From Chloroflexota bacterium (GTDB lineage Bacteria > Chloroflexota > Anaerolineae > 4572-78 > J111), in NCBI GenBank assembly GCA_016860845.1, contig BOKF01000014.1:128084-192083 (forward strand): a stretch of DNA of 64,000 bases, given 5' to 3'. Position numbers and translations under genes: made by a program. Each line of letters begins with the position of its first letter. The first letter of the stretch is position 1. This document shows, in pieces, positions 18,864 through 28,638 of this stretch. The notes under the pieces are model-generated. The model had not been told where the DNA came from. It made no database searches and saw only the letters and a program-made list of their open reading frames with translations.

Positions 18864-21131
18864 TTATGAGCTTGAACCAAGCGATTTTTTATATCTCTCA
18901 GCTCGGACAGCATTATAAAAGTCTTTGAATTGAGCATTTGTTGCTGCAAGCCGTTGTAGCTCCTCCTGAATTCGCCAGTACTGTGCATATCGCAAGCTAT
19001 CCAGTAATTTGGCCGCCGCTTGCACCATTTGTTCGTCATACTTTCCCTTGTTGTAGAGCGTACGGGCAAAAATAAACATGATAGCTGAATCTACAGTATC
19101 CTCAGGTAGAAAACTCAAGGCAAACTGGTTTGTACAGAGGAGAAGGAACTTGCCAAGTTTTACTCGGTTCAGTACTCGAAGCATTCTCGCAATACATAGA
19201 ATGATGAGAACATATATTTGGAAAGATGAGAAACTTACTGCATTGGCTGCTCGTGTTAGAATATATATGGTCCACTTGGTGCGTAAACTTGTAAATCCGT
19301 CAGGAATGTGATCCCAAAGGTGGGTGATTACCTCTGTATAGATACTCTCATTATGGAAGAGCAATTCTCTATGCTTTTCGAACTGTACAGGATCAGTATT
19401 CTCCTTCATATCTTGAATTAAGGCTAGGAAGCCCTGGTAAGCATCGGTAACTGATTTATCCAATGCTAAAAATAACAGTTCACTATCGTCGTTAAATTGG
19501 AAGTTTCGTTGTTGGATTGACCAGAAAATGAGGGCCGCGTTAATCGGGGTAAATTGATAATTCCACCGGAGCAGATTTAAGATCGCAGCAAAAGCATCAT
19601 CCTGTGTAAGAACTTTCTTGTTTAAAGCAAGTTCTAGGATTGTTCTGGTATTAAATGTCCTGGTTTGCCCCCACTCACCACTCCCAACCAGCTTCCGAGA
19701 AGTAAGATCATCTGTCCAGATCGGGAAGTTCAACTGGTCGGCCACCACAAATGTTTCGGTAAAGGTCGAGTCAAGCGCCTTAAGATCTGGGTATTTGTCA
19801 GGATCTTCGATGATCGAAGCATGGGGGATGTAGCACCCTTTTATTGCCGCCTCAATTTTCTTTGTATCATTGAGGGTCGCCTGATAGAATTTTAACTCCC
19901 CAATATTTTGGTTTAACAAGGCCACGGTTGGTGAGCTGACAAGAATAGTGCTAAATTTAGTGATGAGCAACGGGAAAGCCTTGGTCTCGAACAATATTTC
20001 GAGTGAGAGATAGTCAATAATAATCGTTTCAAATTGACTTATGGCTTCGGTTCCAAAATCGTGCAAATTGTATGTTTTGCGCAAGTGATCGCAGGCTTGC
20101 TCATAATCAATTTGCCTCCATTTCCCACCCTGATAGAAGTAATCCAGTAATCGCTTGGTTGTTGTCACCTGACCCGGCAGTATTTGCTGGATACTAGAAA
20201 AAACGCGAGCATCATCTAGCAGGTACAGAGCATTGTGCTGGCTAGCCAAAAGAATGTCTTGTTCACGGAAAGGACGAATATCTTCCGCCTGCTGCTGACT
20301 GAGGATTAGCGAACTTTCCAACCATTCCGCTTGGCGTTGAATATTTGGGGTACGATAGACGATGTCGGATATGGCTTCCAAACGCTCCAACCGATGTGGA
20401 GGAACCAAATCGGTTAAGAAGACAATATCTTCTTGAATTTGATCAAAAATTCCCTGGGCCAGAAAAATTTTGTCAAAGAGTTTTGGAGGTAGATCTAAAA
20501 GGTCAAGGTAATACAAGGTACATAAGGCTGCATAATCTAACACGACCTCTTTGGCTTGAGCGGCGGTAATATAACTCTGCTGCTGCTCATCAAAATTACC
20601 TGATGCCGATAGAATTGGCCAGTCTTTATCATTACAGAATACATGCCAAGTAAAGGAAAATGGTCTATTTAGCAATTTAGCGGCCAACGCCAAGGGTAAG
20701 TTACCTTCCTGATAGAACGATTTAATTTGTTGGTAATACTCTCTTGAAGAAGCGAAAATCTCTTTGGCTTCCTCGATGCCAACTATTTTCAATTGTTCGT
20801 ATTCAGGGAAGCGAGTGGGAACATCTTGTAAAACCTGAGTAGCTTCCTCTTCATGACCACAAAAATGGGCAATCCGAAAGAAGAATAGATAGATGTTCGG
20901 ATCATCTGGGGCAAGGTCTAAAGCCTGACGCGCATGTTTGTAAGCCTGTTCCAGATTTCCTTCGACCTTATATGCCTCAGCTAAAACCAGATGTGTAGAA
21001 AGATCATCTGGCTTTAGTATCAGGGCATGTTCCAAAGTCTGGATAGCATTGACACGTTCACCTCGTCTTTGAAAACAGCAGGCTAAGTTAAAAGTGGCCA
21101 CAAAATCAGCAGGTTCGTGCTTTAGATACAA
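18864..21131 (-). pseudogene. TPR/PIN-like protein gene, 5' end cut off by IS element
   Basis: The frame encodes about 755 residues but begins in the middle of a TPR helix (KHEPADFVATFNLACCFQRRG, partial TPR), exactly at the IS inverted repeat; the only available start is a TTG at the junction, and a stop lies in frame inside the IS. About two and a half TPRs (residues 1-100) are followed by a large alpha/beta region. Pieces such as EVVLDYAALCTLYYL (near 195) and FVVADQLNFPIWTDDLTSRKL-like sequence (near 470) look like the acidic strands of a PIN-type nuclease; that assignment is my inference. The product is unlikely to be made in full. Lower GC than its neighbours suggests transfer. Confidence 0.7.
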
Positions 21132-22695
21132 TACTTTTCAAATAAGGTGATGAGGCAGCTTCTTGAGGTATACTTTTTGATTGACGAGATCAAAAAAGGA
21201 ACCAAAGGAGAGCTACCCCATCGGCTACAGGTTACGCGAGATAGAAGCAGAAAGCAAGTTTAGCCAAGAATTGAGCCTGCCCATGATTGAAAGGATCGTT
21301 CCTGAAGCCACGGTCGCGGCGGTGCTGGCGGCCGAAGGGCGGTTCACGGAACGAGAGCGAAAGTTAAACTTGCTGGTCACGGTGCTGTTAGTGATTATGA
21401 TGAACCTGTACACGGCCGATTCTATCGGTGCTGTGTTGGAAAAGATGGCTCAAGGCTTACGTTACATCTGGCCGGACCCGGATTATCAGGTTCCCAACGC
21501 CAGTGCGGTGAGCTATCGCCGGTATCAGGTAGGGGCCCGACCGGTGGTGGCCCTGTTTCATCAAGTCTGCCAGCCCTTAGCCGCGCCGGACACACCCGGA
21601 GCCTTCTTGTTTGGGCTGCGGCTAATGGCCCTCGATGGTACGACCGAAGATGTGGCCGATACCCCAGCCAATGTCGCGGCTTTTGGCCGGCACGAAAGTG
21701 AGCGCGGTCCGAGTGCCTTTCCCCAGGTCAAAGGGGTGTATCTGGTCGAGTGCGGGACGCACGCCATTATTGATGCTGGCTTCTGGCCGGTTAAGACCAG
21801 TGAACGGGTCGGCGGCTTTCGCTTGTTACGCTCAGTCACCGCCGGCATGCTGGTCATGTGGGATCGAGGTTTTCATGATTATGATATGTTTGCCCAGGCC
21901 CGGCAGCGCGGAGCACACGTGCTCAGCCGCTTGCCAGCCCACATCAAGCCTCTGCGGCTGTGCACCTTAGCTGACGGCTCTTATCTGGCTTATCTACGGC
22001 CCAGTGACTATCAGCGCCGCAAAAAAGGTGAACGGCTCTTGGTCCGGGTTATTGAGTACACGATTACCGACCCGAACCTCCCCGGCTGGGGCGAAACCCA
22101 TCGTCTGGTGACCACCCTACTCGACCCGGACGCCTATCCCATCCTGGACCTGATTTGTGCGTACCACGAACGCTGGGAAATTGAGATCACCATTGATGAA
22201 ATTGATACCCATCAACGTTTACTGCCAGGTCCCTTACGCAGCCGCAAACCGGTCGGGGTCATCCAGGAGTTGTATGGCTTGTTAATCGCTCACTATATCG
22301 TCCGCGCTTGTATGTACCAGGCCGCCCAGAAAGCTCAACTGGACCCCGACCGGCTTAGCTTTATCGGAGCGGTCCGGGTCTTGCAGCAGGCCGTGCCGGA
22401 ATTTCAGATGACGGCCTCGGAGCAACTCCCCGCCTTGTACCAACGCTTGTTACGGGATATGGCCCGCAAACGCTTACCTCCACGTCGCTTGCGCTCTAAT
22501 CCTCGCGTGGTTAAGCGTAAAATGTCTAACTTTAAGTTGAAACGGGCTGAACATCGGGCTTGGCCTCAACCCACCATTCGTTCTTTCCGCGAGGCTATTG
22601 AGGTCAAGTCTTGCTCAAACTTGAGTTTACCCATTACCCTTTGTCTATCTCAACCAATAATCAGCCGTGAACCGGCCCTTATTTGAAAAGTATTG
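21129..22695 (+). mobile_element. IS4-family insertion sequence
   Basis: A 1567-bp element is bounded by 19-bp terminal inverted repeats, CAATACTTTTCAAATAAGG at 21129-21147 and its exact complement at 22677-22695. It holds a single transposase gene filling nearly all of it. The flanks (TTTAGATA on the left, GGGCTAAA on the right) show no target-site duplication. Confidence 0.92.
21181..22686 (+). CDS. IS4-family DDE transposase
   Basis: The 501-residue transposase has D152 (ALDGTTED), D227 (MLVMWDRGF) and the YREK-like block beginning Y328 with R331 and E335 (YHERWEIE), the DDE catalytic set of IS4 family enzymes. The Lys that ends the YREK signature is Asp here. The likely start is TTG 21181; an ATG at 21150 is out of frame. 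The frame is intact, so the element may still be active. The last residues run into the right inverted repeat, with the stop inside it. Confidence 0.93.
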   Translation: MTRSKKEPKESYPIGYRLREIEAESKFSQELSLPMIERIVPEATVAAVLAAEGRFTERERKLNLLVTVLLVIMMNLYTADSIGAVLEKMAQGLRYIWPDPDYQVPNASAVSYRRYQVGARPVVALFHQVCQPLAAPDTPGAFLFGLRLMALDGTTEDVADTPANVAAFGRHESERGPSAFPQVKGVYLVECGTHAIIDAGFWPVKTSERVGGFRLLRSVTAGMLVMWDRGFHDYDMFAQARQRGAHVLSRLPAHIKPLRLCTLADGSYLAYLRPSDYQRRKKGERLLVRVIEYTITDPNLPGWGETHRLVTTLLDPDAYPILDLICAYHERWEIEITIDEIDTHQRLLPGPLRSRKPVGVIQELYGLLIAHYIVRACMYQAAQKAQLDPDRLSFIGAVRVLQQAVPEFQMTASEQLPALYQRLLRDMARKRLPPRRLRSNPRVVKRKMSNFKLKRAEHRAWPQPTIRSFREAIEVKSCSNLSLPITLCLSQPIISREPALI

Positions 22696-22704
22696 GGGCT
22701 AAAA

Positions 22705-25206
22705 ATGAATAAGAAAATATCACATGTCTTGTTAGGTTTTTTGTTAAGTACGATTTTAGCTGCCTGTGGACCGTCGCAAGCCGAACTGGATGCTCAAGCC
22801 ACTCAAGTTGCCGCCAATCTGGCTGCCACCCAAACAGCCGCAGCGCCGACCTTTACTCCAACTGCTACGTCAACCAATACTCCCACTAATACTCCAACCG
22901 CGACTCACACACCTCTCCCAACGGATACCCCTACCCCAACCGCGACACCGACTCACACTCCCACACCCACAGATACCCCTATCCCGACTGAGACACCTAC
23001 GCCAACTGTAACCCCTTCAGCAAAAGACTACCTGGATCAGGGTCTAGCCAACGCAGAAGCCGAAAACTTCGAGCAAGCCATTATCGACTTTACCAAAGCT
23101 ATCGAGTTAAATCCCGAATATGCAGAAGCATACTACAGTCGGGGAGTTGTCTACTTTGCGCAGGGAGAGTACGAGCAGGCCGTGGTCGATTTCAGCGAGG
23201 CGATAACGCTAGATCCGGAGTTAGCCGAGGCTTACCTGAAGCGAGGACATACGCATCTTGTCCAGGACGCTTTGATCCAAGCCGTAGCCGATTTGAGCAA
23301 AGCCATTGAACTCGAACCGAACATTGCCGAGACCTATAATCTGCGGGGCATCGCTTTTGAACGGCAGGAAGAGTATGAACAGGCGATTGCCGACTACGAC
23401 CGGGCGATTGAACTAGAGCCTGACTCTGCTAAGGCCTACACAAATCGCGGCTATTCTCGGCGGATGCTGGGTCAATATGAGCAAGCCATTGATGATTACG
23501 ACAGAGCCATCGAACTTGTGCCCGACATCCCTTATCCATACCACGGCCGAGGTCAAGCCTACGCCAGTCTAGGTGATTATGAGCAGGCGATTGCCGATTA
23601 TAGCCAGGTAATCAGGCTCGATCCTGAGAACGCCACGGCCCATAATAACCGAGGGCTTGCTTATATTAACCTTGGCGAAACAGAGAAAGCCATTGTTGAC
23701 TTCACCAAAGTCATCGGGTTGAAGCCCGACGATGCGGAGGCTTACAGAAATCGGGGAGATGCTTACGTTGACTCCGGCGACTTTGAACAAGCCATTCTGG
23801 ACTTCAACCAAGCCATTGCGTTAACCCCGGATGACGTCCTTGCCTACTACAAACGAGGGCGTGCTTACGTTGCCTTCGGTGACATGGAGCAAGCCATTCT
23901 GGACTACACCCGAGCTATCGAATTAAATCCAGATGAGGCAAAAGCTTATTACGACGATTTTTCCAGAAACCTGAAGCAAGCTATTCTGGACTACGATCAA
24001 GCCATTGCCTTAAATCCCGACGAGGAAACAGCCTACTATAATCGAGGGTTAGCTAATCTCATTTTAGGCGACTTTGAACAAGCTATTGCAGACTTTACTC
24101 AAGTCATCAGGTTAGACCCAGAGGAGCCGGATGCCTATCTCAATCGTGGCGGTGCTTATGCTCTAATTGGTGACTTCGAGCCAGCCATTGTTGATCTGGA
24201 GCGATATCTCGAACTGGCGCCTGACGCCCCTAATCGAGCGGAGGTATTGAGCGCTATCGAAGAACTCAACGTTCTCACCAATGAAACGGCACAGGCTAAT
24301 TTTGACGGAATCTATCAGGGCACCACATCTCAGAATAAAGAGCTTAAACTGACAGTTGAGAATAATGCCATTCTTTCAATTTTTGTAGATTTTGATATCC
24401 CCGGCTGTGAAGCTTACACCCCAATGTCCAGTTCCTACGGTCAACCCAAATACTTTATCACCGATAACTCCTTCTTGTTAGTCGAAGATAGCCTCATTAT
24501 CACGGGCACCTTCAATTCTGATACTTCGATGTCGGGGACGATGGAGATTAAGCCTGTTATTTGCGAGGGAAGGGTCAATGTTACCTGGAACGCCGACCTA
24601 ATCCCCGCTCAATCAGTAACCGCGACACCACTGCCAGTTGAGACAGTTATGCTCCCAACCGGGGAGGAATTATCGCTAAAACGAATTAAACTGGATGACT
24701 TTATGGCGGGTAGAATAGTGAGAAAGTTTCCTTTTGAGGTTGAGATTCCCGAGGACTATGCGGTATGGGAGGATCCGATGCGGACAGATCGTGTTTTGTG
24801 GCTTCAATCTGAATACCTTGGCACTGCCGCTCAGTCTGGAGAAATTCCAGTCGAAACAGGTATTTTCCGGGGCCTCATATCATTGAATGTTGGCTACGAT
24901 GCCGGCACCGACACATTTATCGGTGTACCGAATGAAGAAGAGGTGGCAAGGCAATATGAGAGTCAAGGCTATAAACTTACCAATTTCGAACGACATACCG
25001 TTGATGGATTCCCCATATTATTCATAGATGTAATACCACCTCAAGAAATCATCGCCGAGGGGACTCCCAAAATCTATCAGATCTATATCGGTCTGCTGAT
25101 TGATACCAACGCACTTTACATCTCTTACGTTCCACCTGGTGGCAAGGAAGCAGAAGGGGAGGTGGTCTGGAATAGATTCAAGACGACCCTTTTGCAGCCC
25201 AAGTAG
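22705..25206 (+). CDS. TPR lipoprotein with C-terminal extracytoplasmic domain
   Basis: The 833-residue protein starts at ATG 22705, nine bases after the end of the IS. A lipoprotein signal ends in ILAAC (C21), then a Thr/Pro stalk (about 40-110) and twelve TPRs (about 115-520), mostly exact 34-mers such as AEAYYSRGVVYFAQGEYEQA. The tenth repeat is shortened by five residues (AKAYYDDFSRNLKQA), the footprint of a 15-bp deletion. The remaining 300 residues form two beta-rich domains; I do not recognise them. It likely works outside the membrane as a protein-binding scaffold. Its own promoter has been separated from it by the IS; GGGG at the junction is the only ribosome-site-like sequence. Confidence 0.85.
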   Translation: MNKKISHVLLGFLLSTILAACGPSQAELDAQATQVAANLAATQTAAAPTFTPTATSTNTPTNTPTATHTPLPTDTPTPTATPTHTPTPTDTPIPTETPTPTVTPSAKDYLDQGLANAEAENFEQAIIDFTKAIELNPEYAEAYYSRGVVYFAQGEYEQAVVDFSEAITLDPELAEAYLKRGHTHLVQDALIQAVADLSKAIELEPNIAETYNLRGIAFERQEEYEQAIADYDRAIELEPDSAKAYTNRGYSRRMLGQYEQAIDDYDRAIELVPDIPYPYHGRGQAYASLGDYEQAIADYSQVIRLDPENATAHNNRGLAYINLGETEKAIVDFTKVIGLKPDDAEAYRNRGDAYVDSGDFEQAILDFNQAIALTPDDVLAYYKRGRAYVAFGDMEQAILDYTRAIELNPDEAKAYYDDFSRNLKQAILDYDQAIALNPDEETAYYNRGLANLILGDFEQAIADFTQVIRLDPEEPDAYLNRGGAYALIGDFEPAIVDLERYLELAPDAPNRAEVLSAIEELNVLTNETAQANFDGIYQGTTSQNKELKLTVENNAILSIFVDFDIPGCEAYTPMSSSYGQPKYFITDNSFLLVEDSLIITGTFNSDTSMSGTMEIKPVICEGRVNVTWNADLIPAQSVTATPLPVETVMLPTGEELSLKRIKLDDFMAGRIVRKFPFEVEIPEDYAVWEDPMRTDRVLWLQSEYLGTAAQSGEIPVETGIFRGLISLNVGYDAGTDTFIGVPNEEEVARQYESQGYKLTNFERHTVDGFPILFIDVIPPQEIIAEGTPKIYQIYIGLLIDTNALYISYVPPGGKEAEGEVVWNRFKTTLLQPK

Positions 25207-25551
25207 TTGTTCATTGTTGGCGATACTGGCTAACAATTATTTTGCACCGGACTGCCCAAGCTAGATTTTTATTGTTGCGGGTGTTTAATTGTGGTAACTT
25301 TGCAAATTTATATCCGTCTATTTATGTCCTAGAAACACTGGAAACGGCTTAGCGAAGGGGCCTAAAAGGCCCAATCCTTTACTTCGTCATTCAATTACCA
25401 GCCGGGTGGTAAGGATAAAGCCTGATGAATTGCGTTTTATAAAATCTATCCTATAATTACTGGCTGGGTCAAGTAGCAGAGCAGGGGGAGTGAGTTATTT
25501 CCCTGTCTACTGTCTACCGTTTACCGTCTACTATTTACGAGGAGTTTTACC
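25207..25551. other. Intergenic region before secG
   Basis: This 345-bp stretch has no gene I can support. It contains a small hairpin GGGCC-TAAAA-GGCCC (25358-25372) without a T-run, and the heptamer array at 25505-25532. The end provides the secG ribosome site GAGGAG. Confidence 0.6.
25505..25532 (+). repeat. Heptamer array GTCTACY/GTTTACC x4
   Basis: Heptamers GTCTACT, GTCTACC, GTTTACC and GTCTACT in tandem, 20 bp before the secG start codon. They match the array at 3857-3884, including the ATTT..ACG sequence that follows. Confidence 0.8.
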
Positions 25552-25773
25552 TTGGTTGTATCTATTCAAATCATCCAGATTATTATCTCTGTGGCCATCA
25601 TTGCCCTGGTTTTGCTGCAAACCAAAGGCTCTGGTTTGGGCGGCATCTTCGGCGGCGATGGCGGTGTTTATCGCACCCGGCGCGGCATCGAAAAGACTTT
25701 GTATCAGGTCACGATTGGTCTGACCGTGCTGTTCTTTGTAATATCGTTGCTCTCGGTCGCACTGACCATTTGA
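25552..25773 (+). CDS. secG: Preprotein translocase subunit SecG
   Basis: The 73-residue protein has two membrane helices (about 4-22 and 50-70) linked by LLQTKGSGLGGIFGGDGGVYRTRRG, the SecG signature loop. SecG is the small helper of the SecYEG protein-export channel. The start is TTG 25552, with GAGGAG eight bases upstream; no ATG is available. A strong terminator follows at 25798. Confidence 0.95.
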   Translation: MVVSIQIIQIIISVAIIALVLLQTKGSGLGGIFGGDGGVYRTRRGIEKTLYQVTIGLTVLFFVISLLSVALTI

Positions 25774-25797
25774 GTTGAAATCCAGGTAATCTTAACA

Positions 25798-25832
25798 AAA
25801 ATGCACAACAGCTTGAGCCTGTTGTGCATTTT
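25798..25832 (+). terminator. secG terminator
   Basis: AAAATGCACAACAG and CTGTTGTGCATTTT form a perfect 14-bp stem with a 7-base loop, ending in a T-run on the plus strand. It is symmetrical enough to work on either strand. Confidence 0.85.
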
Positions 25833-25852
25833 AATTGGTTGAGGACTATTTT

Positions 25853-27523
25853 TTGGGACGTCACATTCGTTGGCAAGCCATCTTAACCTTCACTGGCATT
25901 GCCATGACTATGGCCTTTCTCGGTTTCCTGGCCTTCTCCCGCACCAGCGTCATCGTACCCGATGTCGGCGGCACTTATACCGAAGGTATCGCCGGCATGC
26001 CCCAGTTTATCAATCCGTTGCTGTCGCAGTATAATCAAGTTGATCAGGATTTAAGCGCGCTCATCTTTAGCGGCCTGACTCGCTTTAACGGTCAGGGCGA
26101 GCTGGAACCTGACCTGGCCAGAAGTTGGACAGTCAGCGACGATGGGCTGGTCTATGTTTTTAAACTGCGCAACGATATTCGCTGGCAGGATAACAAGCCT
26201 CTCACCGCTGCCGATGTGATTTTTACCATCGGCCTGATGCAGGACCCCGACTTTCCCGGTGTGCCCTATCTCGGCCATCTGTGGCGAACGGTCACTGTAG
26301 AGCAGTTGGATGATTATACCATCCGCTTCAGCCTGACCGAACCATTCCCGGCCTTTGCCGACTTTACCACTATTGGTATCCTGCCCGAACATCTGCTGGC
26401 GGACATGTCGGCCCGCGAACTGCTCAACCATCCTTTCAATCTCAAGCCGGTAGGCTCCGGACCTTTCAAACTTGATGAAATCAATACCGAGTTTGCCCGC
26501 CTGTTGGTCAATCCCCTTTACTTTGGCCCCAAACCCCGCCTGACCCAGGTAGAATTGCGTTTTTATCCTAATTACCAGGAGAGCATCGCCGCCTACCAGG
26601 CCGGCGCTGTGCAGGCAATTAGCTTTATCCCCCCTCAGGCCATCCCGGCAGTCCAGGCCATTGCCTCGCTCAATCTCTATACCGCCCGCCTGTCCGGCTA
26701 TGAGATTATCTACCTCAATTTGCAGGACCCGGCCAACGCTCCTTTTTTCCAGGAAGTTGAGGTTCGCCAGGCCCTGATGATGGCCCTCGACCGCCAGGCT
26801 ATCATTGACCAGGCCCTGCACGGCCAGGGCTTGCTGGCCAACGGTCCGATTCGCCCCTGGAGCTGGGCCTACAACCCGGATCAGCCGGTCATCAGTTTTG
26901 ACCCGGCCAAAGCGGCCGCCCTCCTGGACCAAGCGGGCTGGCGTGACAGCGATGGCGACGGTCTGCGTGATAAAGAGGGCCGGCCTCTGGCTTTTAATTT
27001 GCTCACCAGCGACGACCCGGATCGGATCAAAGTAGCCGAAGCGGCCAGCAAACAGTGGCGGCAAGTTGGGATTGGAACCAGTGTGGAAGTTGTGGGGGCC
27101 GGTCTGGGCGACCGCCTGGCCAGGCATCAATTTCAAGCAGCTTTGGCCGAGGTTCTGCTGACCGGCGACCCCGACCCTTACCCATTCTGGCATCAGGCCC
27201 AGATTGAGGGCGGGCAAAACTATGCCGGCTGGAGCAGCGACGAAGCCTCGATGCTGCTGGAGCAGGCTCGTACCGTTACCGACAAAGGCCGCCGCAACGA
27301 TTTTTATTTTGAGTTTCAACGTATTTTTGCCGAAGAGCTGCCCTCGCTGATCCTCTTCCACCCGGTTTATACCTATGGGGTCAGCCGCGAAGTCCATGAG
27401 GTGCAGCTTGCCCCTATGGTCAACCCCAGCGACCGCTTCCGCACCATTGCCAACTGGTATCTGCTCACACGCCGCGTTGTTAACATTGAAGGGCCAAATC
27501 AGAATGTCGCCCCGGCCCAGTAA
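25853..27523 (+). CDS. Peptide/nickel-type ABC transporter substrate-binding protein
   Basis: The 556-residue protein is a family 5 extracellular solute-binding protein (OppA/DppA fold). An N-terminal membrane helix (about 8-28, AILTFTGIAMTMAFLGFLAF) anchors it; there is no lipobox Cys. Family features include LARSWTVSDDGLVYVFKLRNDIRWQDN in the N-terminal lobe, DVIFTI, and VRQALMMALDRQAIID in the middle. TTG 25853 is preferred because GAGGA lies seven bases upstream; TTG 25835 is an alternative. No peptide-transporter permeases follow; instead an ABC-2 ATPase starts 9 bp later. The substrate is not predictable. Confidence 0.88.
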   Translation: MGRHIRWQAILTFTGIAMTMAFLGFLAFSRTSVIVPDVGGTYTEGIAGMPQFINPLLSQYNQVDQDLSALIFSGLTRFNGQGELEPDLARSWTVSDDGLVYVFKLRNDIRWQDNKPLTAADVIFTIGLMQDPDFPGVPYLGHLWRTVTVEQLDDYTIRFSLTEPFPAFADFTTIGILPEHLLADMSARELLNHPFNLKPVGSGPFKLDEINTEFARLLVNPLYFGPKPRLTQVELRFYPNYQESIAAYQAGAVQAISFIPPQAIPAVQAIASLNLYTARLSGYEIIYLNLQDPANAPFFQEVEVRQALMMALDRQAIIDQALHGQGLLANGPIRPWSWAYNPDQPVISFDPAKAAALLDQAGWRDSDGDGLRDKEGRPLAFNLLTSDDPDRIKVAEAASKQWRQVGIGTSVEVVGAGLGDRLARHQFQAALAEVLLTGDPDPYPFWHQAQIEGGQNYAGWSSDEASMLLEQARTVTDKGRRNDFYFEFQRIFAEELPSLILFHPVYTYGVSREVHEVQLAPMVNPSDRFRTIANWYLLTRRVVNIEGPNQNVAPAQ

Positions 27524-27532
27524 CTCCCGGCT

Positions 27533-28459
27533 ATGACCCCTTCTGCCCTGACCCGCCTGGTCGCCGTTCAAAATCTGCGTAAAAGCTTTGGCCCCAAGCT
27601 GGCGGTAGCCGATGTCAGCTTTGAAGTGCGGCCGGGTGAGGTCTTTGGTTTGCTTGGTCCTAACGGAGCCGGCAAGACTACCACCATTCGTATGATTCTG
27701 GACGTCTTCCCGCCCGACGCTGGCACGGTTGAGGTGCTGGGCGGCGCCCTGACCCCGGCTCGCAAAGACCGCATCGGCTACATGCCCGAAGAGCGCGGCC
27801 TGTATCCTGCGATGCGCGTGCTGGAATGCCTGGTCTATCTGGGCACGCTCAAAGGGCTGAACCGCCGCCAGGCCCGCCAGGCCGCCGAGTCGTACCTGGA
27901 ACGGCTGGAGCTGGCCGACCAGCGCCAGACCAAAATTGAAACTCTCAGCCGGGGGATGACCCAAAAGGTGCAGGTCATCGCGGCGGTGCTGCACAACCCG
28001 GATTTACTGATCATTGACGAACCCTTCGCCAATCTTGATCCGATCAACACGCAGTTGATTCGCGAGATTATTTTGGAGCTGCGGGCGCAGGGCAAAGCCA
28101 TCATCATGACCAGCCACCAACTGGCCCTGGTCGAAGCCCTGTGCGACCGTATTGCCATGATTCACAACGGGCGGGTGGTGTTGCAGGGCACAGTGGCCGA
28201 AGTGCGGCGGCAGTTTGCCAGCAACATCCTGCTGCTGAGCGGCAGTGGCGAGGTTGGCTCTCTCCCCGGCGTGACCCAGGTCGAGCGCCGCTCGCCGACG
28301 GAGTGGCAGCTCACCCTGGCGGCAGAAGCCAATCCCCAGGCCGTGCTGCATGCCTTGACCGCCAACGGCCATTTTACGGTAGATCGCTTTGAAGTCGGCC
28401 TGCCCACCCTCGACGAGATTTTTGTACAGGTCGTCCGCGACAAGGGCCGGGATGTATAA
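27533..28459 (+). CDS. ABC-2 type exporter ATPase (NatA-like)
   Basis: The 308-residue ATPase has Walker A GPNGAGKTT (about residue 43), a Q-loop region, a signature LSRGMTQKVQ that departs from LSGGQ, Walker B LLIIDEPFANLDP and the switch His in MTSHQ. A C-terminal extension of about 85 residues is the DUF4162-type domain found in NatA-like exporters. It lies 9 bp after the binding protein and about 180 bp before an ABC-2 permease gene, with a repeat element in between. The exported compound is unknown. Confidence 0.93.
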   Translation: MTPSALTRLVAVQNLRKSFGPKLAVADVSFEVRPGEVFGLLGPNGAGKTTTIRMILDVFPPDAGTVEVLGGALTPARKDRIGYMPEERGLYPAMRVLECLVYLGTLKGLNRRQARQAAESYLERLELADQRQTKIETLSRGMTQKVQVIAAVLHNPDLLIIDEPFANLDPINTQLIREIILELRAQGKAIIMTSHQLALVEALCDRIAMIHNGRVVLQGTVAEVRRQFASNILLLSGSGEVGSLPGVTQVERRSPTEWQLTLAAEANPQAVLHALTANGHFTVDRFEVGLPTLDEIFVQVVRDKGRDV

Positions 28460-28479
28460 TTGAGTTTGCCGTCTTTGTA

Positions 28480-28590
28480 ACCGCACCCTTCGATACGCCC
28501 TTCGCTCTGCTCAGGGCTACTCAGGGTGCGGTGGTAAACCAAAAATCATCCTGAGTAGGGCGCAAGCCCGTATCGAAGGGTGATTTTTGG
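28480..28590. repeat. Two palindromic CCTGAG/CGAAGG elements side by side
   Basis: The first unit has arms ACCGCACCC/GGGTGCGGT (28480-28488 and 28524-28532) around a core in CCTTCGATACG orientation. The second has arms CCAAAAATCA/TGATTTTTGG (28539-28548, 28581-28590) around a core in CCTGAGTAGG orientation (28550-28579). They separate the exporter ATPase gene from its permease gene. Confidence 0.85.
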
Positions 28591-28638
28591 TGATAATTCC
28601 AAACTCAGATAACATAATAAATTCAATTTCTGATTTTT

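Noticed and set aside
18644..19069. A 141-codon minus-strand frame after the TPR/PIN-like gene.
   Set aside because: It overlaps the end of that gene in another frame and contains repeat sequence; no family resemblance.
26051..27994. A 647-codon minus-strand frame.
   Set aside because: Antisense to the binding protein and the exporter ATPase, both of which have unmistakable family motifs on the plus strand.
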